This document shows positions 1 to 8,094 of a DNA stretch of 64,000 bases, one piece after another. The DNA is from Actinomadura parmotrematis (lineage in GTDB: Bacteria > Actinomycetota > Actinomycetes > Streptosporangiales > Streptosporangiaceae), in NCBI RefSeq assembly GCF_019458805.1, contig NZ_JAIBOA010000024.1, positions 62,001 through 126,000 on the forward strand, read 5' to 3'. Below the pieces are notes generated by a model. It saw only the letters and a program-made list of their open reading frames with translations, had not been told where the DNA came from and ran no database searches. Every line of letters starts with the position of its first letter. Position 1 is the first letter of the stretch. The position numbers and the translations under genes are program-made.

Positions 1-146
1 AACTGCGACATCGGCCCGATGGGGAAGTCGTCGTCGCTGCCGAACAGGCTGGTGGCGAACAGCGCGACCACCGCGCCGGCGGCGGTGAGGACGCGCCAGC
101 GCCGGCCCGCGGCGCCGAGGCGGCGGACCGGGGGAGCGGCGCTCAC
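1..146 (-). CDS. Membrane protein N-terminus (partial, runs off the left edge)
   Basis: This is the first 48 codons of a minus-strand gene whose remainder lies outside the window. It begins with GTG inside a GTGA overlap with the stop codon of the deacetylase gene, so the two are probably translationally coupled. The visible peptide has a basic N-terminus (VSAAPPVRRL...GRRWR), then one hydrophobic segment at about residues 19-35, then an acidic, presumably extracytoplasmic stretch (GSDDDFPIGPMSQ). I do not recognise the family. It is either a single-pass protein or the first helix of a longer membrane protein. Confidence 0.6.
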   Translation of the reverse strand, partial: MSAAPPVRRLGAAGRRWRVLTAAGAVVALFATSLFGSDDDFPIGPMSQ

Positions 147-991
147 GGCGCGGCGGGCGCGGCGCGCCCGCCGGACCGGGCGGCCGCCCGGCGCAGCTCC
201 GACAGGGTGACGAACGAGAACCCGCGCCCGCGCAGCCCGGCGATCATCGCGGGCAGCCGGCGGACGGCCTCCAGCCGGGACGCCTGGCCGACGTCGTGCG
301 CGAGCAGCACGGTGCCGGGCCGCGCCCGCTGCACCACGTCGTCGATCATCCGCTGCGGGTCGCGGTGCAGCGCGCGGTCCTGCACGAGCAGCGACCAGAG
401 CGCGATGTCGTAGCCGTGCTGGGCGGCGACGTGCACGGTGGTGCCGCCCATCCGGCCCCACGGCGGGCGCAGCAGGACCGGCTCGCGGCCGGTCACCGCG
501 GCGATCGCGGCGTGCGTGCGGTGCACGGTGCGGTAGCCCGCCGCGCGGCTGAGGCGCGACAGGTCGTCGTGGCGCCAGGTGTGGTTGCCGACCTCGTGCC
601 GGCCGAGCCGCCCCCGCACGAGGCCCGCGTGCGCCGCGAGCCGTGACCCGACCATGAAGAACGTCGCCGGGATCCGCGCCTCGTCCAGCACGTCCAGCGC
701 CATCGGCGTCCACTTCGGCAGCGGCCCGTCGTCGAAGGTGAGCGCGACGAGCCGCGCCGCCGTGTCGACCGACCACACGATGTCGACCTGGCGCTCGGGC
801 GGCTCCCAGGAGTCCACCGACGCCGCCGACGCCGGCACCTCGTCCTCGGCCATCAGCCGCCCGCCCGCGATCCCGCCCGCGCCCCCGAGCACCGCCCCGC
901 CCGCCCCGAGCGCGAGGCCCCGGAGCAGGGAGCGCCGCCCCGGCGGGCCCGCGGCCGCCCCCGGCGGCGGTGCATCCGCTGTTCTCCCCAT
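143..991 (-). CDS. Polysaccharide deacetylase (NodB/CE4 fold), exported
   Basis: A 282-residue predicted metal-dependent carbohydrate-ester deacetylase of the NodB (CE4) family, which removes N- or O-acetyl groups from peptidoglycan or related polymers outside the membrane. The NodB motifs occur in order: TFDDGP (metal and base aspartates), HTWRH (metal histidines), RPPWGR, and a late LLAHD. The N-terminus has a twin-arginine-like RRSLLRG followed by a glycine/alanine-rich hydrophobic stretch, so Tat export or membrane anchoring is likely. I chose ATG at 991 because GAGG lies 5 bases upstream; an in-frame ATG at 1030 would add 13 residues but has a weaker ribosome site. Its stop overlaps the start of the next minus-strand gene. 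The natural substrate cannot be told from sequence. Confidence 0.87.
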   Translation of the reverse strand: MGRTADAPPPGAAAGPPGRRSLLRGLALGAGGAVLGGAGGIAGGRLMAEDEVPASAASVDSWEPPERQVDIVWSVDTAARLVALTFDDGPLPKWTPMALDVLDEARIPATFFMVGSRLAAHAGLVRGRLGRHEVGNHTWRHDDLSRLSRAAGYRTVHRTHAAIAAVTGREPVLLRPPWGRMGGTTVHVAAQHGYDIALWSLLVQDRALHRDPQRMIDDVVQRARPGTVLLAHDVGQASRLEAVRRLPAMIAGLRGRGFSFVTLSELRRAAARSGGRAAPAAP

Positions 992-1145
992 GGTGGCCTC
1001 AGCGTCGCACGGCGGCACGGTCAAGGTCATCCGTCGCGTGAACGAGGGTGTTCCGCTGAATATCGGCCGAAAGAAGGAGGAACGCCCCCGTCCCGTCCGC
1101 CGGACGGGGCGGGGACGTTCCCTGACCGCGCGGCGCGGCGCGCCG

Positions 1146-3308
1146 TCACGGGGCGTGCGCGGCCGCGACCTTGTCCGCCAGGTGGGCCGGCAGCGGCTCG
1201 TAGCGCAGGAAGCCGCGGCTGAAGGTGCCGGTGCCCTGCGACAGCGAGCGCAGATCGATCGCGTAGCGGACGATCTCCAGCTGCGGCACCTCCGCGCGGA
1301 CGAGCGTGCGCCCGCCCGGCACCGTCTGCGAGCCGAGCACGCGCCCGCGCCGCGCCGACAGGTCCGACATGACCGCGCCCACGTGGTCGTCGGGGACGAG
1401 CACCGCGACCTCGTCCACCGGCTCCAGCAGCAGCATCGGGGCGCCGGCGGCGGCGTCCTTCAGCGCGAGCGCCCCGGCGGCCTGGAAGGCCATGTCGGAG
1501 GAGTCGACCGAGTGCGCCTTGCCGTCGCGCAGCGTCACCCGCACGTCCACCAGCGGGTAGCCGGCCGCGACGCCGCGCGCCATCTGGCGGCGGAGGCCCT
1601 TCTCGACCGAGGGGATGAACTGGCGCGGCACCACCCCGCCGACGATCTTGTCGACGAACTCGAAGCCCGCCCCGGACGGCAGCGGCTCGACGTCGACCCG
1701 GCAGATGCCGTACTGGCCGTGCCCGCCGCTCTGCTTGACGTGCCGGCCGAGCCCGCTCGCGGCGCCGCCGAAGGTCTCGCGGAGCGGCACGCGCAGCTCG
1801 GCGCGGTCCACCTCGACGCCGTACCGGCCGCCGAGCCGGTCGATCAGCACGTCGGCGTGCGCCTCGCCCATGCACCACAGGACGAGCTGGCGGGTCTCGG
1901 CGTTGTTCTCCAGCCGCAGCGTCGGGTCCTCGGCGACGAGCCGGGCGAGCGCCTGGCCGAGCTTGTCCTCGTCGGCCTTGGAGCGCGCCTCGATCGCGAC
2001 CGGCAGCAGCGGATCGGGCATCGTCCAGGGCTCCATCAGCAGCGGGTCGGCGGGGTCGGACAGGGTGTCGCCGGTCTCGGCGCGGGCGAGCTTGGCGACG
2101 GCGCAGATGTCGCCCGCCGCGCAGGACCCGACGGGCGTCTGCGCCTTGCCGAGCGGCGCGCCGAGGGCGCCGATCCGCTCGTCCACGTCGTGGTCCTCGT
2201 GCCCGCGGTCGGCGAGGCCGTGCCCGGACACGTGCACCAGCGCGTCGGGGCGGAGCGTCCCGGAGAACACCCGCACGAGCGAGATGCGCCCGACGTAGGG
2301 GTCGGAGGTCGTCTTCACCACCTCGGCGACGAGCGGGCCCTCCGGGTCGCAGGCGAGCTCGCGGGGCGCGCCGCCGGCCACCGGCTCCACCCGGGGCAGG
2401 ACGCGCTCGGCCGGTCCGGGGAACGCCTGGGTGACGATCTCCAGCAGCTCCAGCATCCCGATCACCGGCCCGGTCCGGTCGCCGTGCGGGACGCTCGTCG
2501 CGAGCACCGGGTGCAGGCCGCCGCGCGCGACGGCGGTCTCCAGGTCGGCGACGAGCGCGCCGACGTCGAGCTCCTCCCCGCCGATGTAGCGGTCCATGAG
2601 GGACTCGTCCTCGCTCTCCTGGATGATCCCCTCGATGAGCGCGGCGCGCTGCTCCTCGATCCGCCCGGCGAGCGCGCCGTCGGGCGCGCACTCGCGGCGC
2701 GCCCCGGCCGCGTAGTCGAAGCAGCGGCGGGTGAGCAGCCCGACGAGGCCGGTCGCGGCCTCCCCGGCGCCGACGGGGAAGTAGAGCGGGAGCACGCCCT
2801 CGCCGAAGGCGTCCCGGCACTGCGCGAGGACCTGCTCGAAGTCGCCGCGCACCTGGTCGATCTTGGTGATGACGACGGCGCGCGGCAGCGCGACCGCCGC
2901 GCACTCCTCCCACAGCAGGCGGGTGACGCCGTCCACGCCGTCCACCGCCGACACCGCGAACAGCGCGGCGTCGGCGGCGCGCAGCCCGGCCCGCAGGTCG
3001 CCGGCGAAGTCGGCGTACCCCGGGGTGTCGATCAGGTTGACCTTGGTGCCGGCGTGCTCCAGCGGCGCCACCGCCAGGTTCACCGAGCGGCGCTGGCGGA
3101 CCTCGACGTCGTCGGAGTCGCTCACCGTGCCGCCGTCCTCCACCCGCCCGGCGCGCGCGATGGTGCCGGTCGCCGCGAGCAGCGCCTCGACCAGCGTGGT
3201 CTTGCCCGCGCCCGAGTGGCCGACCAGCGCGACGTTGCGCACGCCGCCGGGCCGGTCGGCCGCCGGTGCCCTGCCGGGGCCTCCTGACGGTCCTCCCCTG
3301 TCGGTCAT
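1146..3308 (-). CDS. fusA2: Elongation factor G-like protein EF-G2
   Basis: A 720-residue translation-factor GTPase paralogue with the five-domain EF-G layout. The P-loop is GHSGAGKTT (residues 30-38) and the G3 box is DTPGYADF (94-101). EF-G has a catalytic His in DTPGH; here it is Tyr98. The NKxD box reads TKID, and the G2/switch I segment is RRSVNLAVAP rather than RGITI. This is the actinobacterial EF-G2 type; the mycobacterial EF-G2 binds GTP but is reported to lack ribosome-dependent GTPase activity. ATG at 3308 is preceded by GAGGAGG at good spacing. It is transcribed away from pgsA, across a 325-bp gap with a CRP-like palindrome. The true cellular role of EF-G2 is unsettled. Confidence 0.92.
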   Translation of the reverse strand: MTDRGGPSGGPGRAPAADRPGGVRNVALVGHSGAGKTTLVEALLAATGTIARAGRVEDGGTVSDSDDVEVRQRRSVNLAVAPLEHAGTKVNLIDTPGYADFAGDLRAGLRAADAALFAVSAVDGVDGVTRLLWEECAAVALPRAVVITKIDQVRGDFEQVLAQCRDAFGEGVLPLYFPVGAGEAATGLVGLLTRRCFDYAAGARRECAPDGALAGRIEEQRAALIEGIIQESEDESLMDRYIGGEELDVGALVADLETAVARGGLHPVLATSVPHGDRTGPVIGMLELLEIVTQAFPGPAERVLPRVEPVAGGAPRELACDPEGPLVAEVVKTTSDPYVGRISLVRVFSGTLRPDALVHVSGHGLADRGHEDHDVDERIGALGAPLGKAQTPVGSCAAGDICAVAKLARAETGDTLSDPADPLLMEPWTMPDPLLPVAIEARSKADEDKLGQALARLVAEDPTLRLENNAETRQLVLWCMGEAHADVLIDRLGGRYGVEVDRAELRVPLRETFGGAASGLGRHVKQSGGHGQYGICRVDVEPLPSGAGFEFVDKIVGGVVPRQFIPSVEKGLRRQMARGVAAGYPLVDVRVTLRDGKAHSVDSSDMAFQAAGALALKDAAAGAPMLLLEPVDEVAVLVPDDHVGAVMSDLSARRGRVLGSQTVPGGRTLVRAEVPQLEIVRYAIDLRSLSQGTGTFSRGFLRYEPLPAHLADKVAAAHAP

Positions 3309-3633
3309 GACTACCTCCTCGGAAGGGGCCCGCCCGGCGGGCCCGCGTCGGCTCGGGGCGGGCCGCGGGGGCCCGGCCCCGCGTCCGGGTGCGGCGTCCG
3401 GCCTCCCAGGATGCGTGACCGACGTCACATCCGTGCTCCCACCCTTCACCGGGCGGGCGCCGATCACAAGAGGCGAGGTCGGGTGACGGGCCCCGGCGGG
3501 GCGGGGCCGGCGGGGCGGGCCCGGCGTCACCACCTGTGCCGACATCGGCACTACGATGGGCGCGCCCGCGGCCCCCCGGGAGCGGGCGGACCGCCACGGC
3601 CCACGACCACGAGCCCTGAACGAACGGACGGCG
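3309..3633. other. Divergent intergenic region between EF-G2 and pgsA
   Basis: This 325-bp spacer separates the minus-strand EF-G2 gene from the plus-strand PIM lipid genes. It holds the EF-G2 Shine-Dalgarno beside 3309, a CRP-like palindrome at 3414-3429, and a TACGAT hexamer at 3552-3557 that could be a -10 element for pgsA. No -35 consensus stands at the right distance. Several open frames cross it, but none has a convincing start or homology. Confidence 0.5.
3414..3429. promoter_or_regulatory. CRP/GlxR-like binding site
   Basis: The sequence is CGTGA-N6-TCACA, one base from the CRP-family consensus TGTGA-N6-TCACA used by actinobacterial Crp/GlxR regulators. It sits about 105 bp upstream of the EF-G2 start and 205 bp upstream of pgsA, in a shared divergent promoter region. 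The site is seen directly; regulation is inferred. Confidence 0.45.
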
Positions 3634-4272
3634 ATGCTCAACAAACTGCGGCCCGCGATCGGTCGCGTCCTGACCCCCATCGGACAGGCGGTCGCGCGGA
3701 CCGGGGTCTCGCCGAACACCATCACCGTCATCGGCACCGCGGGCGTGCTGGTCGGCGCGCTCGGGTGGTTCCCCCGCCACTCGTTCTTCTGGGGCACGAT
3801 GGTCATCACCGCGTTCGTGCTGTTCGACATGCTGGACGGCGCGGTCGCGCGCGTCACCGGCAAGACCTCCAAGTTCGGCGCGTTCCTGGACTCGACCATG
3901 GACCGGGTCGCCGACGCCGCCATCTTCGCCGGCCTGATGATCGGCCTGGACCGCGACGGGCAGCGCGGCCTGGCCGCCGTCGCCCTGTACTGCCTGGTCT
4001 CGGGCGTCGTGGTGTCCTACGCCAAGGCCCGCGCCGAGGGGCTCGGCTACACCTGCAACGTCGGCATCGCCGAGCGCGCCGAGCGGCTCATCGTCGCGCT
4101 CGTCGCGGCGGGCCTCGACGGGCTCGGCGTCCCCTACGTCCTGACGCTCGCGCTCTGGGCGCTCGCCGCCCTCAGCACCGTGACCGTCGGGCAGCGCTTC
4201 GCCGTCGTGTACAAGCAGGCCCGCGCGGAGCAGGCCGGTGCGGCACCGGCCGCGGCCGGGCCGCGCGCATGA
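3634..4272 (+). CDS. pgsA: Phosphatidylinositol phosphate synthase (CDP-alcohol phosphatidyltransferase)
   Basis: A 212-residue integral membrane enzyme that joins CDP-diacylglycerol to inositol phosphate, the first step towards phosphatidylinositol and its mannosides. The complete CDP-alcohol phosphotransferase signature D-x2-D-G-x2-A-R-x8-G-x3-D-x3-D runs from Asp65 to Asp90, with all four metal-binding aspartates present. Several hydrophobic helices flank it. ATG at 3634 starts the family-typical MLNKLRP; an upstream in-frame start would add an arginine-rich tail lacking family character. Its stop overlaps the next start (ATGA), beginning the coupled pgsA-acyltransferase-pimA group known from mycobacteria. 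That context favours PIP synthase over phosphatidylglycerophosphate synthase. Confidence 0.9.
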   Translation: MLNKLRPAIGRVLTPIGQAVARTGVSPNTITVIGTAGVLVGALGWFPRHSFFWGTMVITAFVLFDMLDGAVARVTGKTSKFGAFLDSTMDRVADAAIFAGLMIGLDRDGQRGLAAVALYCLVSGVVVSYAKARAEGLGYTCNVGIAERAERLIVALVAAGLDGLGVPYVLTLALWALAALSTVTVGQRFAVVYKQARAEQAGAAPAAAGPRA

Positions 4273-5216
4273 GTCCTGGGCCCGGCCGCGAGGCGCTCGC
4301 CGCCGCCCGCGACGAGGTGATGGACACCGCGTACGCGCTCGGCTGGACCGTGGTGCGCAAGATGCCCGAGAGCGCCGCCCGGCTGGTCTTCAACTGCCTC
4401 GCCGACCGCACCTGGCAGCAGCACGGCGGCGGCGTCAAGCAGCTGGAGCGCAACCTGTGCCGCGTCCTCGGCAAGGACCGGGTGGACGACGAGGTCCGCG
4501 TCCTCAGCAAGCGCGTGCTGCGCTCGTACTTCCGGTACTGGCTGGAGGTGTTCCGGCTGCCGGAGTTCGGCCGCGACCGCATCCTCGGCGGCATGCACGT
4601 CACCGGCGAGAAGCCGATGTTCGCCACCCTGGACGCGGGCCGCGGCGTGATCCTCGCACTGCCGCACATGGGCAACTACGAGCAGGCCGGCGCCTGGCTC
4701 GTCTACAGCGGGTACCCCTTCACCACCGTCGCCGAGCGGCTGAAGCCCGCGTCGCTGTTCGACCGGTTCGTGGCCTTCCGCGAGGGCCTCGGCATGGAGG
4801 TGCTGGCGCACAAGGGCGCGTCGGCGTTCGGCAAGCTCGCCCAGCGGCTCCGCGCCGGCCGGCCCGTCTGCCTGGTGGTCGACCGCGACCTCACCGACAG
4901 CGGCATCGACGTGGAGTTCTTCGGGCGCACCGCGCGGATGCCGGCGGTGTCGGCGGCCCTGGCGATCCAGACCGGCGCCGCGCTGCACCCGGTCACCCTG
5001 TGGTTCGAGGACGGCGGCTGGGGCGCGCGCGTGCACGAGGAGATCGCCGTCCCCGCCGAGGGCACCCGGCAGGAGCGGATCCAGGCGATGACCCAGCGGC
5101 TCGCCGACGCCTTCGCCGAGGGCATCGCCGCCCACCCCGAGGACTGGCACATGCTGCAGAAGGTCTGGGTGGAGGACTTCCCCCCGGCCGCGCGGGACAG
5201 GACGGGCGGCCGGTGA
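4269..5216 (+). CDS. patA: Phosphatidylinositol mannoside acyltransferase
   Basis: A 315-residue member of the lysophospholipid/lipid A (HtrB-like) acyltransferase family. In PIM synthesis this enzyme moves an acyl chain from acyl-CoA to the mannose of PIM1/PIM2 at the inner face of the plasma membrane. The catalytic H-x4-D/E motif is visible as HMGNYE (His133, Glu138), and the N-terminal third is amphipathic, as expected of a membrane-associated enzyme. ATG at 4269 overlaps the pgsA stop, and the stop overlaps the GTG of pimA, so the three genes are coupled. The family assignment is secure; the PIM role rests mainly on the pgsA and pimA neighbours. Confidence 0.88.
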   Translation: MSPGPGREALAAARDEVMDTAYALGWTVVRKMPESAARLVFNCLADRTWQQHGGGVKQLERNLCRVLGKDRVDDEVRVLSKRVLRSYFRYWLEVFRLPEFGRDRILGGMHVTGEKPMFATLDAGRGVILALPHMGNYEQAGAWLVYSGYPFTTVAERLKPASLFDRFVAFREGLGMEVLAHKGASAFGKLAQRLRAGRPVCLVVDRDLTDSGIDVEFFGRTARMPAVSAALAIQTGAALHPVTLWFEDGGWGARVHEEIAVPAEGTRQERIQAMTQRLADAFAEGIAAHPEDWHMLQKVWVEDFPPAARDRTGGR

Positions 5217-6349
5217 GGGTCGGGATCGTCTGCCCCTACACGTGGAACGTGCCCGGTGGCGTGCAGCAGCACATCCGCGACCTCGCCGAGGCGCTCACCG
5301 GCTTCGGCCACTCCGTCTCGGTGATCACCCCGGCCGACGACGACGCCGAGCTGCCGCCCTACGCCGTGTCGGCGGGCCGCGCCGTCCCGGTGCCCTACAA
5401 CGGGTCGGTGGCGCGGCTGGCGTTCGGGTTCCTGTCGGCCGCCCGGGTGCGCCGCTGGATCAACGACAACGACTTCGACGTGCTGCACGTGCACGAGCCC
5501 GCCGCGCCCTCGCTCGGCCTGCTGGCCTGCTGGACCGCCGACGGGCCGATCGTCGGGACCTTCCACGCCTCCTACGCCAAGTCGCGGGTGGTGTCGGTGA
5601 CCGCGCCGATCCTGCAGAGCGCGCTGGAGAAGATCACCGGCCGGATCGCGGTGTCGGAGGCGGCCCGCACCACCCTGGTCGAGCACCTCGGCGGCGACGC
5701 GGTGCTCATCCCGAACGGCGTCGCCACCGCCCGCTACACCGCCGCCGAGCCGCTGCCCGGCTGGCCCGGCGAGGGCGGCGCGCTCGGCTTCCTCGGCCGC
5801 ATGGACGAGCAGCGCAAGGGCCTGCCGGTGCTGCTGCGCGCCTTCGAGACGCTCGGCCGCGAGCGGCCGGGCCTCCGGCTGCTGCTCGCCGGCCCCGGCG
5901 ACGCCGCCGACGCGCTCGCCCGGGTCTCGCCGGAGCTGCGCGACCGGGTCGTGCCGCTCGGCCTGGTGAGCGAGGAGGACAAGGTCCGCGCCTACCACTC
6001 GGTGGACGTGTTCGTCGCGCCGAACCTCGGCGGGGAGAGCTTCGGCATCGTGCTCGCCGAGGCCATGTCGGCGGGCGCGCCGATCATCGCCAGCGACATC
6101 GAGGCGTTCGACCGGGTGCTTCGCGGCGGCCGCGCGGGCGCCCTGTTCCCCGTCGGCGACGCCGCCGCGCTGGCGGCCGCCGCGGGGGAGCTGCTGGACG
6201 ACCCGGCGCGCCGCAAGCAGCTGTCGGCCGAGGCCCGGTCGGCGGTGCGCGCCTACGACTGGTCGTCGGTCGCCCGCGAGGTCGAGCGCGTCTACGAGAC
6301 CGTCGCGCTGGACGGCGTCGCCGTCGTCGCGACCGGACGCGGCGGCTGA
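5213..6349 (+). CDS. pimA: Phosphatidylinositol alpha-mannosyltransferase
   Basis: A 378-residue GT4-family, GT-B-fold glycosyltransferase that transfers mannose from GDP-mannose to phosphatidylinositol, the first mannosylation in PIM synthesis. The N-terminus VRVGIVCPYTWNVPGGVQQH matches PimA, with the GGVQ phosphate-binding loop. The C-terminal nucleotide-sugar domain carries GRMDEQRKGL and the E-x7-E motif in ESFGIVLAEAMS. It starts at GTG 5213, overlapping the acyltransferase stop. Peripheral binding to the cytoplasmic membrane face is known for the family. Confidence 0.92.
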   Translation: MRVGIVCPYTWNVPGGVQQHIRDLAEALTGFGHSVSVITPADDDAELPPYAVSAGRAVPVPYNGSVARLAFGFLSAARVRRWINDNDFDVLHVHEPAAPSLGLLACWTADGPIVGTFHASYAKSRVVSVTAPILQSALEKITGRIAVSEAARTTLVEHLGGDAVLIPNGVATARYTAAEPLPGWPGEGGALGFLGRMDEQRKGLPVLLRAFETLGRERPGLRLLLAGPGDAADALARVSPELRDRVVPLGLVSEEDKVRAYHSVDVFVAPNLGGESFGIVLAEAMSAGAPIIASDIEAFDRVLRGGRAGALFPVGDAAALAAAAGELLDDPARRKQLSAEARSAVRAYDWSSVAREVERVYETVALDGVAVVATGRGG

Positions 6350-6363
6350 GCGCCGCCGGAGGG

Positions 6364-6906
6364 GTGAGCGTGTCCTACGACTGGATCATCGACCTGCTGT
6401 TCTGGGTCGCGGTCGTCTTCCTGGTCGCGGTGTACGTGTCCTGGCGGGCCACCCGCCTGGACCGGCTGCACGTGCGGGTGGAGACGGCGCGCGCCGCGCT
6501 GGACGCCGCGCTCGTGCGGCGCGCCGCGGTCGCGCTGGAGCTCGCCGCGTCGCGGCTGCTGGACCCGGCGACGAGCCTGGTCCTCGCGACCGCCGCGCAC
6601 GAGGCCCGCACCGCCGACAGCGAGGGCCGCGAGTTCGCCGAGAGCGACCTGTCGCGGGCGCTCCGCGCCGTCGTCGACCAGCCCGGCTTCGCCGCCGCGC
6701 TGGACGGGCGCGCCGACGGCGCGGCGGTGCTGGACGAGGTGGGCGCCGCCGCGTCCAAGGTCGTCTACGCCCGCAACTTCTACAACGACGCCGTCGCCTC
6801 GGCCCGCGACGCCCGCCGCAAGTGGCTGATCAGGGCGCTGCCGCTGGCCGGCCGCGCCCCGCTGCCCGGTTTCTTCGAGATCGACGACGACCCGCCCCGG
6901 CTTTGA
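6364..6906 (+). CDS. LemA-like single-pass membrane protein
   Basis: A 180-residue protein with one N-terminal transmembrane segment (about residues 8-27), then a helical domain. I see LemA-family traits: the LVRRAAVALELA helix resembles the LxxRxxLIPNL region, and ARNFYNDAV closely matches the LemA signature ARQFYNDAV, followed by PGFFEIDD near the C-terminus. LemA proteins are anchored helical bundles of unknown biochemical function. GTG at 6364 has an upstream GGAGGG; a second GTG two codons later is possible. It starts 14 bp after pimA, so it is probably in the same transcript. The LemA assignment is by motif only. Confidence 0.68.
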   Translation: MSVSYDWIIDLLFWVAVVFLVAVYVSWRATRLDRLHVRVETARAALDAALVRRAAVALELAASRLLDPATSLVLATAAHEARTADSEGREFAESDLSRALRAVVDQPGFAAALDGRADGAAVLDEVGAAASKVVYARNFYNDAVASARDARRKWLIRALPLAGRAPLPGFFEIDDDPPRL

Positions 6907-6952
6907 CGCCGTTCGCTACCCTCGGGCTGTTCGCCGGAAGAGAGGGTAGACG

Positions 6953-7993
6953 GTGGTCTTTGTCTGGAATCGGGCCGTGCGGTGCCGCCGCGCCGCCGCC
7001 GGGGGCGCCGCCGTCCTCGCCGTCACCGCGCTGACCTCCTGCTCGGACGGCGACAAGCCCGCCAAGGTGGCCCCGACCACCGCGGGGACGCCGGCGAGCC
7101 CCGCGCCGACCGCGACGGCCGCCGCCACCCACCCCTTCACCGGCGGGACGGCGGGCCTGCGCAACCCGGTGCTCGCCGTGAAGATCGAGAACACCCGGCC
7201 GGCGATGCCGCAGAGCGGCGTGAAGTCGGCCGACATCGTCTACGTCGAGCAGGTCGAGGGCGGCGAGACCCGCCTCATGGCCGTCTTCTCCTCGCACCTG
7301 CCGAAGAAGGTCGGGCCCGTCCGCAGCGCCCGCATCTCCGACCTGCACCTGCTGCCGCAGTTCGGCCGCCCCGCCTTCGCCTTCTCCGGCGTGCAGAGCA
7401 AGATGAAGAAGTACGTCCGCAAGGCCCCTGTCGAGGACATCTCCCAGGACAACGGGGGATCGGCCTACTACCGCGGCAACAACGCGGCGCCGCCCTACAA
7501 CCTGTACGCCGACCCGCACGACCTGCTCAAGCAGGCCCCCAAGGCGCAGGGGCCGCGCGACGTCGGCTTCCGGTTCGGGCCCGCCCCCGAGGGCGGCACG
7601 CCCGTCAAGACCGCCTCGGCCAAGTGGCCCGCCGCGAACATGGCCTTCACCTGGTCGGCCAAGGAGAAACGCTGGCTGGCCTCCTGGGGCGGCCGCCCCG
7701 ACATGGCCCGCGAGGGCGGGCGGCTCGGCGGCAGGACCGTCGTCCTGCAGTACGCCAAGACCACCCGGTCGAAGTTCCACGACTTCCTCGGCAGCTACAC
7801 GCCGCTGATCAAGACCACCGGGACCGGCCGCGCGACCGTCCTGCGGGACGGGAAGTCCTACAGCGCCAAGTGGTCGCGGCCGAGCGAGGACAAGGGCACC
7901 ACCTTCACCACCACCGCCGGCGCGCCCATGACCTTCGCCACCGGCCAGGTCTGGATCGTGCTCCTCAACGACGGCAAGCCCTACATCCCGTAA
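6953..7993 (+). CDS. DUF3048 domain lipoprotein (YerB-like)
   Basis: A 346-residue predicted lipoprotein. A basic N-terminus and hydrophobic stretch end in a lipobox ALTSC (lipidated Cys30), followed by a Thr/Ala/Pro linker of about 30 residues. The rest fits DUF3048: KIENTRPAMPQSG, a GGETRLMAVF strand, and VGPVRSARISDL, motifs shared with Bacillus YerB. The function is unknown; a cell-envelope role is inferred from the signal. GTG at 6953 is the only start giving a complete signal peptide. Confidence 0.82.
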   Translation: MVFVWNRAVRCRRAAAGGAAVLAVTALTSCSDGDKPAKVAPTTAGTPASPAPTATAAATHPFTGGTAGLRNPVLAVKIENTRPAMPQSGVKSADIVYVEQVEGGETRLMAVFSSHLPKKVGPVRSARISDLHLLPQFGRPAFAFSGVQSKMKKYVRKAPVEDISQDNGGSAYYRGNNAAPPYNLYADPHDLLKQAPKAQGPRDVGFRFGPAPEGGTPVKTASAKWPAANMAFTWSAKEKRWLASWGGRPDMAREGGRLGGRTVVLQYAKTTRSKFHDFLGSYTPLIKTTGTGRATVLRDGKSYSAKWSRPSEDKGTTFTTTAGAPMTFATGQVWIVLLNDGKPYIP

Positions 7994-8094
7994 GGGGGCG
8001 GGGCCCGGTGCTGACACTGTGCCGGGTCGAGGAGCGGGCCTAGCAGGCAATACCATGGCAGAAGACGTGTCATCGGTTCATGTGAGGATTGCCC

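Noticed and set aside
579..3287. A 902-codon open frame on the plus strand opposite EF-G2
   Set aside because: High GC leaves antisense frames open. The minus strand encodes a complete EF-G2 with motifs; the plus frame gives low-complexity Arg/Ala/Gly/Asp protein.
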